Below are positions 24,201-34,806 of a DNA stretch of 64,000 nt, one piece after another. The notes beneath the pieces were generated by a model. That model saw only the letters and a program-made list of their open reading frames with translations. It had not been told where the DNA came from and did not search any database. The stretch's first letter is position 1, and the number at the start of each line of letters is the position of its first letter. This DNA comes from Chlamydomonas sphaeroides. Lineage: Eukaryota > Chlorophyta > Chlorophyceae > Chlamydomonadales > Chlamydomonadaceae. The stretch lies in the NCBI GenBank assembly GCA_001662425.1, contig BDDC01000192.1, positions 1 to 64,000 of the forward strand, written 5' to 3'. The position numbers and the translations under genes are program-made.

Positions 24201-25862
24201 AAGGCCAGTCCCCTATTCCCCACTCCCTAGCCATGCAGGCCCCAGCACCCCGCCCTTAGGCACGCAGCCCCCATCTTCTCCCGCTCCTCTGTCCTTCCCG
24301 CCCCTGCCCCTGCCCCCTCCCAAGCAGCCCACCAGCAGCGTGAAGGGGTGTGGCCGGGCGGGGTCCAGGCAGCTCAGCGGCATCACCGGGTACCACTGCG
24401 GGCGGGGGAGGGCGGGGACGGAACCACCGGAACGGAAACACGTGGGAGGGGCAGGCGGGCGTTGCTGGCAGCTGCGGCCGTCACTGAGGGCCGGAGGGCG
24501 AACGGGTTGCGGAGCTGGCCGGGTGCCTTGGTGCAGGCGGTACGGTACGGAGCTACGAGTACGGCAACTGGCGGCGCACCTGCCGGAACCAGTCGTACTG
24601 CTGGCTGTCGGACTCGACGGCGCTTGGCTCCAAATCCAGTGGGGCATCCCCCGGCCGCGGCGCCAGGCCGGCCGCGACGGCGACGGCTGCCACGACGGGC
24701 CGGCGGGGCGGGCTGGCGGCGCCGCCGGCGGCAGGGGAGGCCGCCGCCCCCGCGTCGTCGTCGACGCTGCCGCCGGAGTCGCGGGACAGGAAGCCCTCGG
24801 GCAGCTCCCGCAGGCCCTGTACGGCAACGTAAACGACACATGTACGACTTTCAGTGCCGCACAGCAGCTCACTAGGCAAGCATTCCCCACCAACCCGTAC
24901 CTGCGCCGCCCCCATCCGAGCCCGAGCCCCGCCCAGTACCGGCAACCGTTCCCAGCTGCTGCCGAGCCCTGCTGTACGGCACGCACCTGCACGTCCGTGT
25001 ACGGCGCATCGTACAGTGCCACGTCGTCCTCCTCCTCACGTGACAAGATGCAGTCGGGGATGTTCCGCAGCTGAGGCTTGGCGACGGCGGCGCCGCCGCC
25101 GTCGTCGCGGGACAGGACGCCCTCGGGCACGCTGCGCGGCACCGCAACGGCGGCGGCGTCACCGCCGTCCTCCGCCGACAGCATGCCTTCCGGAATAGCC
25201 CGGAGCTGCGGCTTGGCGGCGGCGACGGCTCCGCCGTCCTCGCGTGAGAGCAGCCCCTCCGGCATGGTCCGGGGCTTGGCAGCGGCGGCAGCCTCATCGT
25301 CGCTGTCGCTTGCCTGCGAGAGCAGGCCCTCGGGAATGACGCGGGGCCCGGTGGCGGCAGCGCTGCCGTCCTCGCGTGAGAGCAGCCCCTCCGGCACGGA
25401 CCGAGGTACAGAGGCAGCGCCGCCGTCCTCGCGCGAGAGGAGCCCCTCCGGCACGGCCCTGCCCGACGCAGCGACGCGAGCCGCCTGCAGCTGTGGCTCG
25501 CCGTCGCTGTCGGTTCCGCTGCTGCTCGAATCGGTATCGCTGTTATCCTCGCGAGACAGGAAGCCCTCCGGGACGATGCGGAACTGCTTCAAAGGGGTCG
25601 TCGCAGCGACCGGGGCTGGCGGGGCTGGCGTGGCGTCATCCCGCGAGAGGAAGCCCTCGGGCACCGAGCGCTCGCCGGCCGCGCGCACTACACAACCTAC
25701 GCGGCTAAGGAGCGGCCGAGGCAGGCCGGGCGTCCGTGCGGCCACAACGCTGGCATGGCGAAAGAGAATCGGACTCGGAAGTGGCGCTCGAGCAAGGCCA
25801 GCGCCCGCGAGCGCTGTCGTACCCGGCTGCATACGCGACGCAAGCGCGCTGGATGGCGGCAT
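18216..25862 (-). CDS. Chloroplast Rieske oxygenase (PAO/PTC52/TIC55 group) with N-terminal PEGLLSRED repeats
   Basis: This Rieske 2Fe-2S plus mononuclear-iron oxygenase belongs to the group that oxidises chlorophyll-pathway tetrapyrroles at plastid membranes (pheophorbide a in PAO, protochlorophyllide in PTC52). Sixteen exons, 5' to 3': 25862-24987, 24816-24580, 24395-24333, 24065-23995, 23608-23555, 23081-22986, 22768-22606, 22039-21952, 21708-21664, 21369-21296, 20805-20732, 20405-20312, 19702-19589, 19441-19272, 18954-18890, 18619-18216; 895 residues. A plastid transit peptide ends near VVRAA (about 57-62). Ten copies of a PEGLLSRED-like motif follow (66-306). The core opens with FRQWYPVMPL. 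Rieske ligands are C413/H415 and C433/H436 (CPHR, CAYH); the iron site is D552, H555 and H560 in ENVVDPAHVPVSHH. The family C-terminal CxxC is C787/C790, followed by a hydrophobic Ala-rich anchor. Both metal sites are intact, so it should be active. The substrate is not decidable by eye. The 3' end of exon 12 is ambiguous (20312 or 15 bp earlier). Confidence 0.9.
18961..19045. repeat. Purine-rich GGGGAGGGCAGGAG repeat in intron
   Basis: Irregular GGGGAGGG/GGCAGGAG units fill part of the intron between the exons at 18954 and 19272 of the minus-strand oxygenase. On the coding strand this is a long polypyrimidine tract leading to the acceptor. Confidence 0.7.
19985..20328 (-). repeat. Tandem array carrying copies of an exon end and donor
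   Basis: The exon end encoding GQQ and its donor (plus strand CACCTGCTGCCCCACG) recur at about 19987, 20122, 20215 and, as the real exon border, about 20309. Two spacings are 93-94 bp, with the flanking sequence also repeated. The array sits in the downstream intron of the Rieske oxygenase. Confidence 0.8.
21064..21317 (-). repeat. Diverged copies of exon REGGFE plus donor
   Basis: Three partial copies of the exon end encoding REGGFE lie in the downstream intron (about 21064-21089, 21167-21187, 21190-21212); the real one is at 21291-21317. The copy at 21064 keeps a GT donor, while at least one other has lost it. Confidence 0.75.
22475..22633 (-). repeat. Tandem duplication of an exon end and donor
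   Basis: The end of the exon encoding PALPAELN and the first intron bases occur at 22583-22633 (real) and 22475-22520 (in the downstream intron). Both keep AAC|GTG, with donors 113 bp apart. Confidence 0.85.
24775..25667 (-). repeat. PEGLLSRED-like coding repeat array
   Basis: Ten copies of a motif with consensus [VI]PEG[FL]LSR[ED]D lie between the transit peptide and the Rieske domain (residues about 66, 96, 136, 155, 175, 199, 222, 244, 267 and 296). Nine are in exon 1 and one in exon 2. Linkers of 8-29 residues are rich in Ala, Gly and Asp. Copies 5, 7 and 9 are degenerate (LSQAS, LSAED, PDCILSREE). Confidence 0.95.
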
Positions 25863-26160
25863 CCCGCGCTGTGGCCTGCCTTCGTTCGCAGCAAGATTGC
25901 GCTTCCGTTGGTGTTGCGCTGTCCAGACAGCTGCCAAATTGGCAGCACGCTATTATGTTGCGTAAAGAAACTATGTGCGGTGGCGAGCGTTGTGTGTGAG
26001 AAGCGTTGACGCCTATGCTTGCTGAAAACTCGAGAAAGAGTGGCCCATGCCACTTCCAACCGGGTATCGTGACGTCGCGACCAACCGACTTGCACGCTGC
26101 GACTTGCTAGCGCACTTTAGGTTCCATATGCTCTATAACCTCCAAGGCTAGAGGCGCACA
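25863..26160. promoter_or_regulatory. Shared 298-bp region between divergent genes
   Basis: The start codons of the Rieske oxygenase (minus) and the dehydrogenase (plus) are 298 bp apart, so both 5' UTRs and promoters must lie here or overlap. No TATA box or named regulatory element is clear. Confidence 0.5.
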
Positions 26161-29100
26161 ATGGCGACGATGCATGCCCTTGTGTTTGACAGCGCCACCG
26201 GCGCAGCAAAGCTTGAGCAGCGCCCGATACCAACGCCTCCACACGGGGAAGCTCTGGTCAAGGTCTTGCGCGCCGGCGTGTGTTCCACGGTGGGCCCCCA
26301 GGAAGGCACTGCGGAGGCCGGACGCCCGGCGCCCACACCGGCCCCATGCTAGGCGCACACCGCATGCGGTAACCGCACACCTGCCCACCCACCCCTTCTG
26401 TACCCCTTCTGCACCTCTTCTGTACCCAGCCCCGCCCGGCCCCATGTGCGGAGAGGGGCCGAGGCCCCTGCTGCTCCTAGCTGCGCCAGCCCCGTCCCAC
26501 GCCTCTTGCCGCCCCTCGCCGCCGCCCTGGCGCCCCTGCTGCAGGACCTGGAGATCTGCAAGGGCTACGTGCCGGGTGCGACCCACGGGATGGATTAACA
26601 TACCAGCTCAGCCGCACCCACTGCCGCCTACCCATACCTGTTTCCCCACCCACCCAACATCACAACCACAACCGCTCACCGCCAGCCTCCTCTCAACCCC
26701 CCGGGCGACGGCCCCCCAGGCTACAGCGGCGTGCTGGGGCACGAGTTTGTGGGCACGATCGTGTCATACGGCCCGGGCTGCGAGGCAGCTGCCGCGAAGC
26801 TGCCTGTTGGCAGCCGGGTGGCGGGCGAGATCAACTGCAACGACGCGCACTTCACGTGCGCGGACCTCATCTTCCAGCGCAACCACGCGCCCGGCCGGTG
26901 AGGACCGCTGACGTGGGGAACGCATCCCGGGGCCTTGCGGCGAGGGAGGGACGGGGCCGGTTCCCCCCATGGGCTGCGGACACACACGTCGCGTGTGCGA
27001 GTTTGGGTTGCTCTAGCGCATCCACGCGCGGGGGCCTGTGAGGCTACATGCCAACTCAGGACCAATGGGGCGCACCGGCACGTCAAGGAAACCCTGCCGT
27101 CCCCTGCCTGCCTCCGCCCCGCTCCACCCGCCGGCCCTCTCCTGCCTGTGCTCCACGGCTGCTCCAACTGGACTGGACGCGGCCCATGTCGACGCGTCCA
27201 GCAGCGCACATACGCTGCCCACCCCGCCTCCCCACCCACTCCCCCTTGCCCCGTTCTCGTTCCCCTCACTCGCGCCTCCCCCAGGTCCGTGCTGGGCATC
27301 ATTGGCCGCGACGGCGCGCTGGCGCCCTTCCTCACCCTGCCAGCGCCCAACCTGCACCCAGTGCCCCCTAGCTTGGCAGACGTGGAGGCGGTGTTTGCGG
27401 AGCCGCTGGCCGCCGCGTGTCGCATACCCGAGCAGGTGGGTGTGCGTTGCTGCGTGTGCTTGAGGGCTGTGTGCGCCAGGCTTGGATTGCGGGGCTGCAG
27501 CCCCGCCATGAGCCGCATACCCGAGCAGGTGCGCAAGTGCATGCGAGCGTGTAAAAAACTTTCAAGGTGGAGATAGAGTACTACCCCGTACGCGTCGCGC
27601 CTGGGGTTGAGCGCTTCGCTTTTCGGAAGCTTGTGGTGGGTTTGCAGTGCTGAGCCCACGCCCTCCCGCCGCGTGCCACGTACCCAACCAGGGCCTGCCC
27701 CGACACCCCGCGACCGACCGGGTCGCCGTGATCGGTGCGTGCTGTGCGCCCTGCGGCAGGGATGGGGCAGCAGTACGGCAAGCACGAAGCGTGTTGGTGC
27801 CGTGGGCTGCGAGCGATTCCACGCCGCTCCGCACGCAGGCGATGCCCTAAAATTCATGTCCATGTGTCCCTCCTCATCACGCCCCCGCGCCGTTGTGACG
27901 GCCCTCCCAACCTCTCCACCCATCATATAGCTGCCCATCACAGCCCCGTGCTCCTGCTCGCCACGCAGGCGACGGCAAGCTGGGGCTGCTAGTGGCTGCG
28001 GTGCTGGGCCGCCACTGCGCCGCAGCGGGCGGGCCGCCGCCGACGCTGGTGGGGCGGCACTCGGACAAGATGGCGCTGGTGCCGGGGGCGCTGGAGCGGG
28101 TGAGGCAGGCAGGGGAGGAGGGGGAGCGTGTCAGGGCCGAGGTCGCGCCCAGCGGGAGCCGCACGCCGCCCGTGCGCGGGCGGCTGGGCTGTCCCGGGGT
28201 GCGCTGCCTGTGGCTGGCGCTGGTGCAGGGGCGGGTGCTGGCACTGGAGCAGGCGACGCGGGCAACGACTCACACGTTCGGGCGTCCGGGTGATGCAGCA
28301 GCGTATGAGTGGCCGCGGGGACGCAGGGGCGGTCAACAGGGGCTTAGGGCGGCTCGACGCAGGGGCGGGGTTGAGGGCAGCCACCGCGCAACGCAACGCA
28401 ACGCCCCCGGGAGCGCCGCTGTCGTTCTCTCGCAACCCGATGTTGTGTGCCACTGCACGGCTGCCGTGGGCCGCAGGTGGTGTCGCAGGGCGACGGCTCG
28501 GCGGTTGCGGAGCGGTTGGCGGGGCAGTTCGACCTGGTCGTCGAGGCGTCAGGTGCGGCGGTTGGCGGTTGGCGGTTGGCGGTTCGCAGGGTCGACACAT
28601 GTGTAGGGCAGGTACGGCAAAGGGTCATGGCTCGCGCTGCCGTACGCAGGATCCGCGGCCGGCATCCGTACGGCGCTGGCCCTGACCAAGCCACTGGGCA
28701 CCGTGCTGCTCAAGTCAACCGTCAGCACCGTGCAACCGCCAACCGCCGCCGCCGGGTCGTTGGACCCGGCGGCGACCCCACCGCCGCCGCCGCCATCGTG
28801 GGCCGAGCTGGCCAACGACATCGTGGTCAACGAAAAATTGCTGGTCGGCAGCCGGTAAGGTTACTTGCTACATATGGCACAACATTGTATCCTGTGTGTT
28901 GTACAATCATAAGCTGTGTCATGCCACAGGCATGTAGCCGCGGTCTTGGTCGGCAGCCGCCTGACCGCCCAGTGATCCGTGCGGATGGCGCAGAGCCCCT
29001 AGGGCCCGGGCAGTCCCATGGGTCCACAGGTACCGTCACCCTGTGAGTGGCCTGCCCCACACGGCCTGACCTGCCCGCCTGCCTGCTCGTCCCCAGCTGC

Positions 29101-29265
29101 GGCCCCATCGACGTGGCTCTAGCGCTCATGGCGGCCGACGAGGGGCTGCGGGCGCTGCTGAGGGCCATGACCGCCGCGGAGCTGCCGCTGGAGCGGGGCG
29201 AGGAGGCGCTGGCGCTGGCGGCGAGTAAGGGCACGCTCAAGGTGCAAGTGGTGATGCCGTTGTAA
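26161..29265 (+). CDS. Zinc-type medium-chain alcohol dehydrogenase-like protein
   Basis: Member of the MDR superfamily (NAD(P)-dependent alcohol/polyol dehydrogenases). Nine exons (26161-26289, 26545-26575, 26720-26897, 27285-27435, 27692-27734, 27969-28099, 28477-28552, 28650-28854, 29097-29265) give 370 residues, the usual length. The GroES-like half has the catalytic-zinc cysteine and context GVCSTDLEICKGYVPG and the GHE motif in YSGVLGHEFVG. The Rossmann half begins RVAVIGDGKLGLLVA, and LVVEASGSAAG and KSTVS follow as in the family. The four-cysteine structural-zinc lobe is not conserved: the segment EINCNDAHFTCADLIFQRNHAPGR has only two cysteines. The substrate is unknown. The exon 4 end is copied 93 bp downstream with a working GT in an open frame. 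The last codons and stop are also duplicated just after the gene. It shares a promoter region with the Rieske oxygenase. Confidence 0.9.
27421..27531 (+). repeat. Duplicated exon 4 end and donor in the dehydrogenase
   Basis: The 18-bp sequence encoding RIPEQ plus the GTG donor occurs at about 27421-27438 and 27514-27531. The offset is 93 bp, and the interval is open in frame. Confidence 0.85.
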
Positions 29266-29295
29266 GGCAGGCAGGTGGTGATGCCGGTGTGAGGC
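29248..29295 (+). repeat. Short tandem repeat over the dehydrogenase stop codon
   Basis: GTGGTGATGCCGTTGTAAGGC is followed at once by GGTGGTGATGCCGGTGTGAGGC. The final codons and stop region are repeated with a change of the stop from TAA to a TGA-containing copy. Confidence 0.7.
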
Positions 29296-30665
29296 CAGCA
29301 GCGACATGTGTGCATGGGCGGGATCGCGAGCGCGCTGGGTCGAGCCCTGGAGGCGACGTGAGCGGGAGATGGCGCCGATGCACAGTGAGGGGGGCGGGGA
29401 TGGCTCTGCGGCGTCTGGCGGTGTGGGGTCTGTGACCCTGTGGGGTTAGGCGGGGGCGGACCGGGCGGCCGGAAAGGGCGCAGTGCAGGTGCGGGCGGTG
29501 GTGCCGGAGGGCGAGGGCCGGGTCGTGATGTTTGCAGGAGGCGCCTTCTCCCGGGCGTGTGTGACACTGTTTGGGAATGGCAGGGATCAGACGTCGAGGG
29601 GGCGGAGGCGGCCGCGGCGTCGCGGTAGGAGGGGGCAGCACACGCTGTCGTTGGCATGGGGCGCGCGTGGGGGGCTGCCGGCAGCATGCTTGACGGGGTG
29701 TGCTGAGATGTGCTTATGCGGAGGTGGGGGGGATGCCTCCCGTGGTACAGACCTTGCGTACTGAGCGGAGCGAGTGGCGCATGCTGCGCCAAGGGCCTCT
29801 GCTTGGCCGACATCTCGGGGGGGGGGTGCCCACCCGCGGTCGACGGTCGGCGCACGCGTGTCCGCACGGCGGCCGCTGCGTCGTGTGGCTGTGCGGGCCG
29901 TGCCGACCTGGCTCTGGGGCGGCGTGCAAGAATGGCGCCTCGCTGCGGCATCGCTGGCAGCGCACCCGCGGGGTGGCAGGCGTTGCCATGCGCGGCGAGC
30001 GGGCGTGTGGGGAGCTGCAGGAGCGGCTGCCCGGAGTGTGGTGTCCATGGGCTCTGAGCAATTCTGAGCGGCCAGGTTGGTGGCCGAGCGCGACGGACGC
30101 AACACGCGCGGGGCATGTTTGTGGGGAACGGTCGGCCGCACGGCGTAGCGCGTGTGTAGCGCTGGCCCGGCGCCTTGCGGCCCTTGGACCTTGCTGCCAC
30201 ACGTGCTGGCCCACTGGACACTGGACATGCGTTCTCTTCTGTCCCGAGCTTTTCGAACATGCGCGCAGCTCAGCAGCGCCGCAGCCACCCGGCCAGCCGC
30301 CCGCAGGCCGCAGGCTGTCCGCGAGCCCCCGCTCCGCGGGCCCTGCCCGGCGGCTCCCCGGCCCCTCCCACCACAGCCCAGCGGCGCGCGGCGGGTCACC
30401 GGCCCGTGGGCGCATGGCTCGCCGCCGTCCGTCCCCATATCGGCGCGCCCGGGCATCGCAGCCGCCCAGTGCATCCGTGCTCGCGCAAATGATCCACACC
30501 ACTCGATTATCGTATGTACGCAACTTCGATGTGTTGTCGCCTCCGAGGTTCAGTGCAAGCGGTCGGCAGTCCGAACGTCATAGCAAACAACGTGAGTTCT
30601 TATCTCAACTCCCGCCGGCATTAACACACCGGGATCCCCGGCAACCAGACGCAGAGCCCGGCTGC
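29266..30665. other. Convergent 3' flanks of the dehydrogenase and RTA1-like gene
   Basis: No exon chain was found. Long open frames on both strands are GC-driven and show no domain. Confidence 0.4.
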
Positions 30666-33272
30666 TCATACCTCGTCGCATGCGCCCGATGCGGCCGCAT
30701 GCCACCCCTGCACAGCCGCCGGAGCTTGCCCCGACGCCGGCCGCGCCGGCGGCGCCGGCGCCGGCGCCGCCCAAGCTAACCCCGCGGCGGCGGTGGGGGG
30801 TGTGGGGCGCACCACCACCGCCTCAGCCACGCCATGTCCCCTCGCCGGCCCGGGCGCCCCATGAATCCCATCGGCACGCGTGCCGGCGGCGCCGCCAGCC
30901 GCCGCCGCGCCGCCCACGGCCCTCGGGCTCGTGGGTGCGGAGCCAACGCCCGTGCTGCTGTACGAGGAGGCACCGCCGCCGCTGCAGCCTGCGTGCCCTC
31001 GCTCGTCGACATGCACCTCTGACAGCGCCACGACCCGCAGCGGCGCGACGGCCGCCGAGGAGGTGGTGGAAGCGGTCGAGGCCGAGCCGCTTTTTTTCGC
31101 GTCGTACGGCGGGCGCGGCAGGTAGAAGCCGAAGTGAAAGCCGCAGTACAGGAACACGCAGGCACTGTACGGGATCCATGTTTACGGCAGGGGAAGGGGG
31201 GGCGGTCAGCAGCGCGAGGCAAGGCTCCATTGGGAGAGGCCGGGGGAGGCCTTGCGAGGTAAGGTCCCCCAGCGCCGCGCTCCAGCTGCCACCAGCTGGC
31301 CTTTCTCCCCAGGGCCCGACCCACATGCCGCTCGCCGCCGCGAACAGCCTAACCCCAACCACGCGGCCCCCGTTTACGGGCGCTTGCCTGACAGGAAATC
31401 ACTGAAACCCACCGCCCGGCCGCACCTGATGAGCGTAAAGTCGAAGACGTAGAAGAAGATCTCGTTGGTCGCGAGGTAGCCATCGAAGCCCGTGACGAAC
31501 TGTTGCGGCAGGACCGGGGGCACGGCAGCCGTGCGTGTGAGCGGCGGGCATGGCGGTGGCTCGCCAGCACGAGCCCTGGCTCCTGGCCTTGAGCCCTTGA
31601 CTGCCCGGCACGCTGACGTGCTGTGCCCCGCGCCCCTCGCTCTCAAGACCGCCGCCGCCAGCATCTTACCTCCGCCACCCGGAAGATGTTACGGATGTAC
31701 AGCAGCACGATGGTGGCGTACAGGCCCGTGAAAACCCGTGCGTGCTGCGGCACGCGCGTCCGTAACCGCGGGTACGGCGGCGGCGCCTTGCCGCCGCCCT
31801 GCGCCGACGCTGCGCCGGCCTCCGCGTCCGCGTCTGCCTCCGCCGTCTGCCTGCTGGCGTACTGGACGTAGATGGTGAGCGCGGTGAAGGCCGAGAAGAA
31901 GGCGAGCTGGATGTAGAGTCCGGCCAGGATGAAGGAGGTGCCTTGCTGCTGCGTCTCTAGGTCCATGGACGATATCATACCGCCGCCCATGCCCTGCGGT
32001 GACGTCGCATCAGTCGTTCCGGTCGAGAGCGTCTTACGAGGCGCATCGTTAGAGCCTCGGTCAACCCAATTTAAGGTACGACGGCTGCTGATCATACGCG
32101 TCCTTTATGGCACTTCATCACAGTTCCATAATGGAATCATCGCATTCTATCCGCCCACCTGCAGCGCCAGGCAGATGATGTCGCTGGTAGTGAACACACG
32201 CGCCACCCAGGCAGGGCGCAGGATGCGCCGCCACCCCCGTCCTAGCGGCGTGGCGCCGGCGCTGCTGCTGACCGCCTTGGCCTTGCCGCCCTCGCCTGCA
32301 GCAGCCAGCAAGGAGGTCCCAACCCGGCGTCAGCAGGCCTCAAGCAGAAATGGGCATCTTCACGCCCCGCCGCCATCTCGGCCCGCGGCAGTCCATCCTG
32401 GCTCGGTGACACTGGAACGCGGCCGGGCATGCGCGTGCCTGCCTTTCCACCAGCAGGCTCGCACCTGCTCCTCCGTCCTGCTGCTGCTGCTGCTCCTCCT
32501 GCGCCGGCTGCCCAATCGCCATGAGCCGCCCCACCACCAGGTAGTTGATGATGGGCAGCAGCACGGGCACGATGATGAGCAGCGCCTGCATGCCTGGGGA
32601 TACGGAGGGCGAGCAGGGGAAAGGGTGGGGGAACAGGGACACGGGTTTGGCACGGTGATGGGCGGCCCCGCTGCCAGCGCTGACTGAGACCTGTGGCTGC
32701 GCCCCTCGTGGGTGTACGGCAGGGTGCTGCTGCATCTCGCTTCCCTACGATGAACGGCAGGAGTCTCCATAGCGCCTGCAGCCTACGCGGCCTGCTCCCT
32801 CGCCGCACCGATGTAGGAGTTGAGCGAGGGCTTTGCGATGCACATGAGGCGGAAGCCGAAGCCGATGACCTCCAGCCAGGCAGTGATGGTGGCTATGAGC
32901 ATAAACCATGCCCGCGTGCGGATGGTGAGGATGAGGCACAGCAGCCCGCCCAGTAGATAGCTGCGGGGTGGGAGGCCGGGGAGGTTATGGACAGGGGATG
33001 AGCACAATTACGGCCGGGGGGACAGGGGATAAGCAAAATGACGGCGGGGGACAAAGCGAGTGTTGGGGCGCCGAGGGGTTGAGAGTCATCAGGGCACGGG
33101 GGTCTGGCGGCGATGGCATTTAAGGGCACGGAATCTAGTTTTGACGTCTGGACGCCAGGGCGCTTGCGGGCAGCAAGGCTTACGCGGCGATGGCGACGTA
33201 GGCGGGGGCCGTGGCGGGAAACTCGTGGAAGAGCCGCAGCAGCAGGAACTCCTCCTCCTCCGTGTAGGCCAT
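30666..33272 (-). CDS. RTA1-family seven-helix membrane protein
   Basis: RTA1 proteins (Pfam RTA1, the lipid-translocating exporter group including yeast Rta1 and Rsb1) are seven-helix membrane proteins tied to lipid movement and stress resistance. Seven exons, 5' to 3': 33272-33184, 32960-32809, 32593-32465, 32295-32159, 31993-31670, 31499-31426, 31164-30666; 467 residues. Helices include YLLGGLLCLILTI, WFMLIATITAWLEVIGFGFR, ALLIIVPVLLPIINYLVVGR, FILAGLYIQLAFFSAF and IFFYVFDFTLI. Diagnostic family blocks are WVARVFTTSDIICLALQGMG and IRNIFRVAEFVTGFDGYLATN. The N-terminus before helix 1 is short and acidic (MAYTEEEEFLLLRL). A polyQ run lies in one loop. The 150-residue Ala/Gly/Ser-rich C-terminal tail has no counterpart I know in fungal members. 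The start codon is the first ATG and is followed by a good GTAAGC donor. Confidence 0.9.
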
Positions 33273-34806
33273 GTTATCGGGGGTATCGAGCAAGTGCTGA
33301 AGGCTTGTGTTGACTGCGGTGGCAGGAAACGGGGAGGGCGGGCCGGGTGAGCTGGTGCGACGGGCGTGCAGGGTCGTGTGGTCGTGTGTTAGTCATGCGC
33401 GGGGCTGTGGCCAAGTGTTCGATGTGAAGAACCGGCTTTGGGGCTGCAGATGTAGGCTGAAGCTGATTGGCCGAGCTCGGCGGCGAGGCGCATGTGCCCG
33501 ACAACATGCAAGCTACAAGCTCTGGCCAGCTCGCACGCCGGGTCTCACGATGCGAGATAATTGAAGCAGAGCACCCCTGTGCAGGTAGGCTGGCTAACCG
33601 GCGGCCTCACCGGACGGGTTTGGCTGTGAAACGCTGCGTGCCAGGAAACTTAAACAGTGAACAACGACGATACCGAGCAACAAACTGGTAGCAACACAGT
33701 GATACTGTGGGCGGGTCGCGGGTCAGTCAAGTAGCCAGCTGAGGAGGCGGCACCAAGCGTAAGCTTTCCAGGCATGTTATGCTCGCCGAGGCCTGTCTTC
33801 TTTCCCGACCGGAGCCGCTCGTGCTGGATAGGCGCTGCGCCCCTTTATCTTAATGTGCGTCCAGGTGAGCAGTTCGTGGCGTCGGTCATAAAAGGACTGA
33901 TCGTCTCCGTAACATGAGCTTCCGTACTCGCTCGCTTGCAGCGTTCAGGCCCTCTTTACAAGGCTACATTTGTCTCCTTCCAAGCAACACGGCTGCGGCA
34001 GGACGCCTCCTCCTCCCACCCGACTTCGCAGGTCGGTACGGCACAGTTTCCTTCAAATGCATCGCGCGCTTGCCATGTCGCTGCATAGGTCACCCTGACC
34101 TGGTCCTCATTACACAAGACCGCTTCTAGCATCCAACCGCACGAATGGGGGCAAGCCGGCACCTTGCTGCCACCCGCCACCAACCCCATTACGTACCCCT
34201 GTCTTCTGGTTGTGATTGGAACCCCTGTCTTCGGCGGGGCCGCATTGCATGCATAGCTGCCTGGCTTGTGGCCAAGCTGGCGTGTCGGGTCGGCCGACGG
34301 CAGGGGCGCAAGCGTGCTCGATCCTGCTCGATATGTTGCTGCAGCATGCAGGCCACGCGAGCAGCAATAGCACTACCACTGACACCGTCGTTTTCCGGCA
34401 AGCACATCCCTACGCCCGGCAAGCCGCTTCCGTTGCGTCGCAACTCGCGAAACGACTCGAGCGCTCAAGAAGACGGCCGTGGGGCCCAACACCGGCTCCG
34501 CCGCACCCCTGTTCCCATCCCCACACCAACCACCAAGCCCCACCCACCAACGGCCGCCGCTGCCTGCCGGCGCTGTTCCAACCCGACCCACCTCCTCGGC
34601 CTCGCGCCGCCAACAGCCCAAGCCCCACATGCGCCACCGCAGCCCGATGCCCCCTCACCCTGCGAGCTGCTCCCTCCGCTGCGCCACCGCACTGCGCCCT
34701 GCCCGCTCCCCTGCCCGGCCGCACATTCACGCGCCCTGCCCGCTTCCCTCGACCCCCTTGACCCTCGCCTTCCTTGCCTCCCTCCCGCCCTCCCCCGTCC
34801 TCGTCG
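33273..34806. other. Intergenic, no gene seen
   Basis: Promoter side of the RTA1-like gene and 3' flank of PCID2, both on the minus strand. A C/CA-rich stretch runs from 34490 to 34800. No exon was supported. Confidence 0.4.
34110..34114 (-). terminator. Putative poly(A) signal TGTAA for PCID2
   Basis: TTACA on the plus strand, about 690 bp beyond the PCID2 stop at 34807. A second candidate lies at about 33956. Confidence 0.35.

Noticed and set aside
24775..25667. PEGLLSRED array as a Rubisco-binding repeat of the EPYC1 kind
   Set aside because: The known algal Rubisco-binding motif has a central Trp/Arg and basic context. This motif is acidic with no aromatic residue, so no link is claimed.
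28827..30260. 477-codon open frame on the minus strand
   Set aside because: Overlaps the last dehydrogenase exon in antisense and shows no domain.
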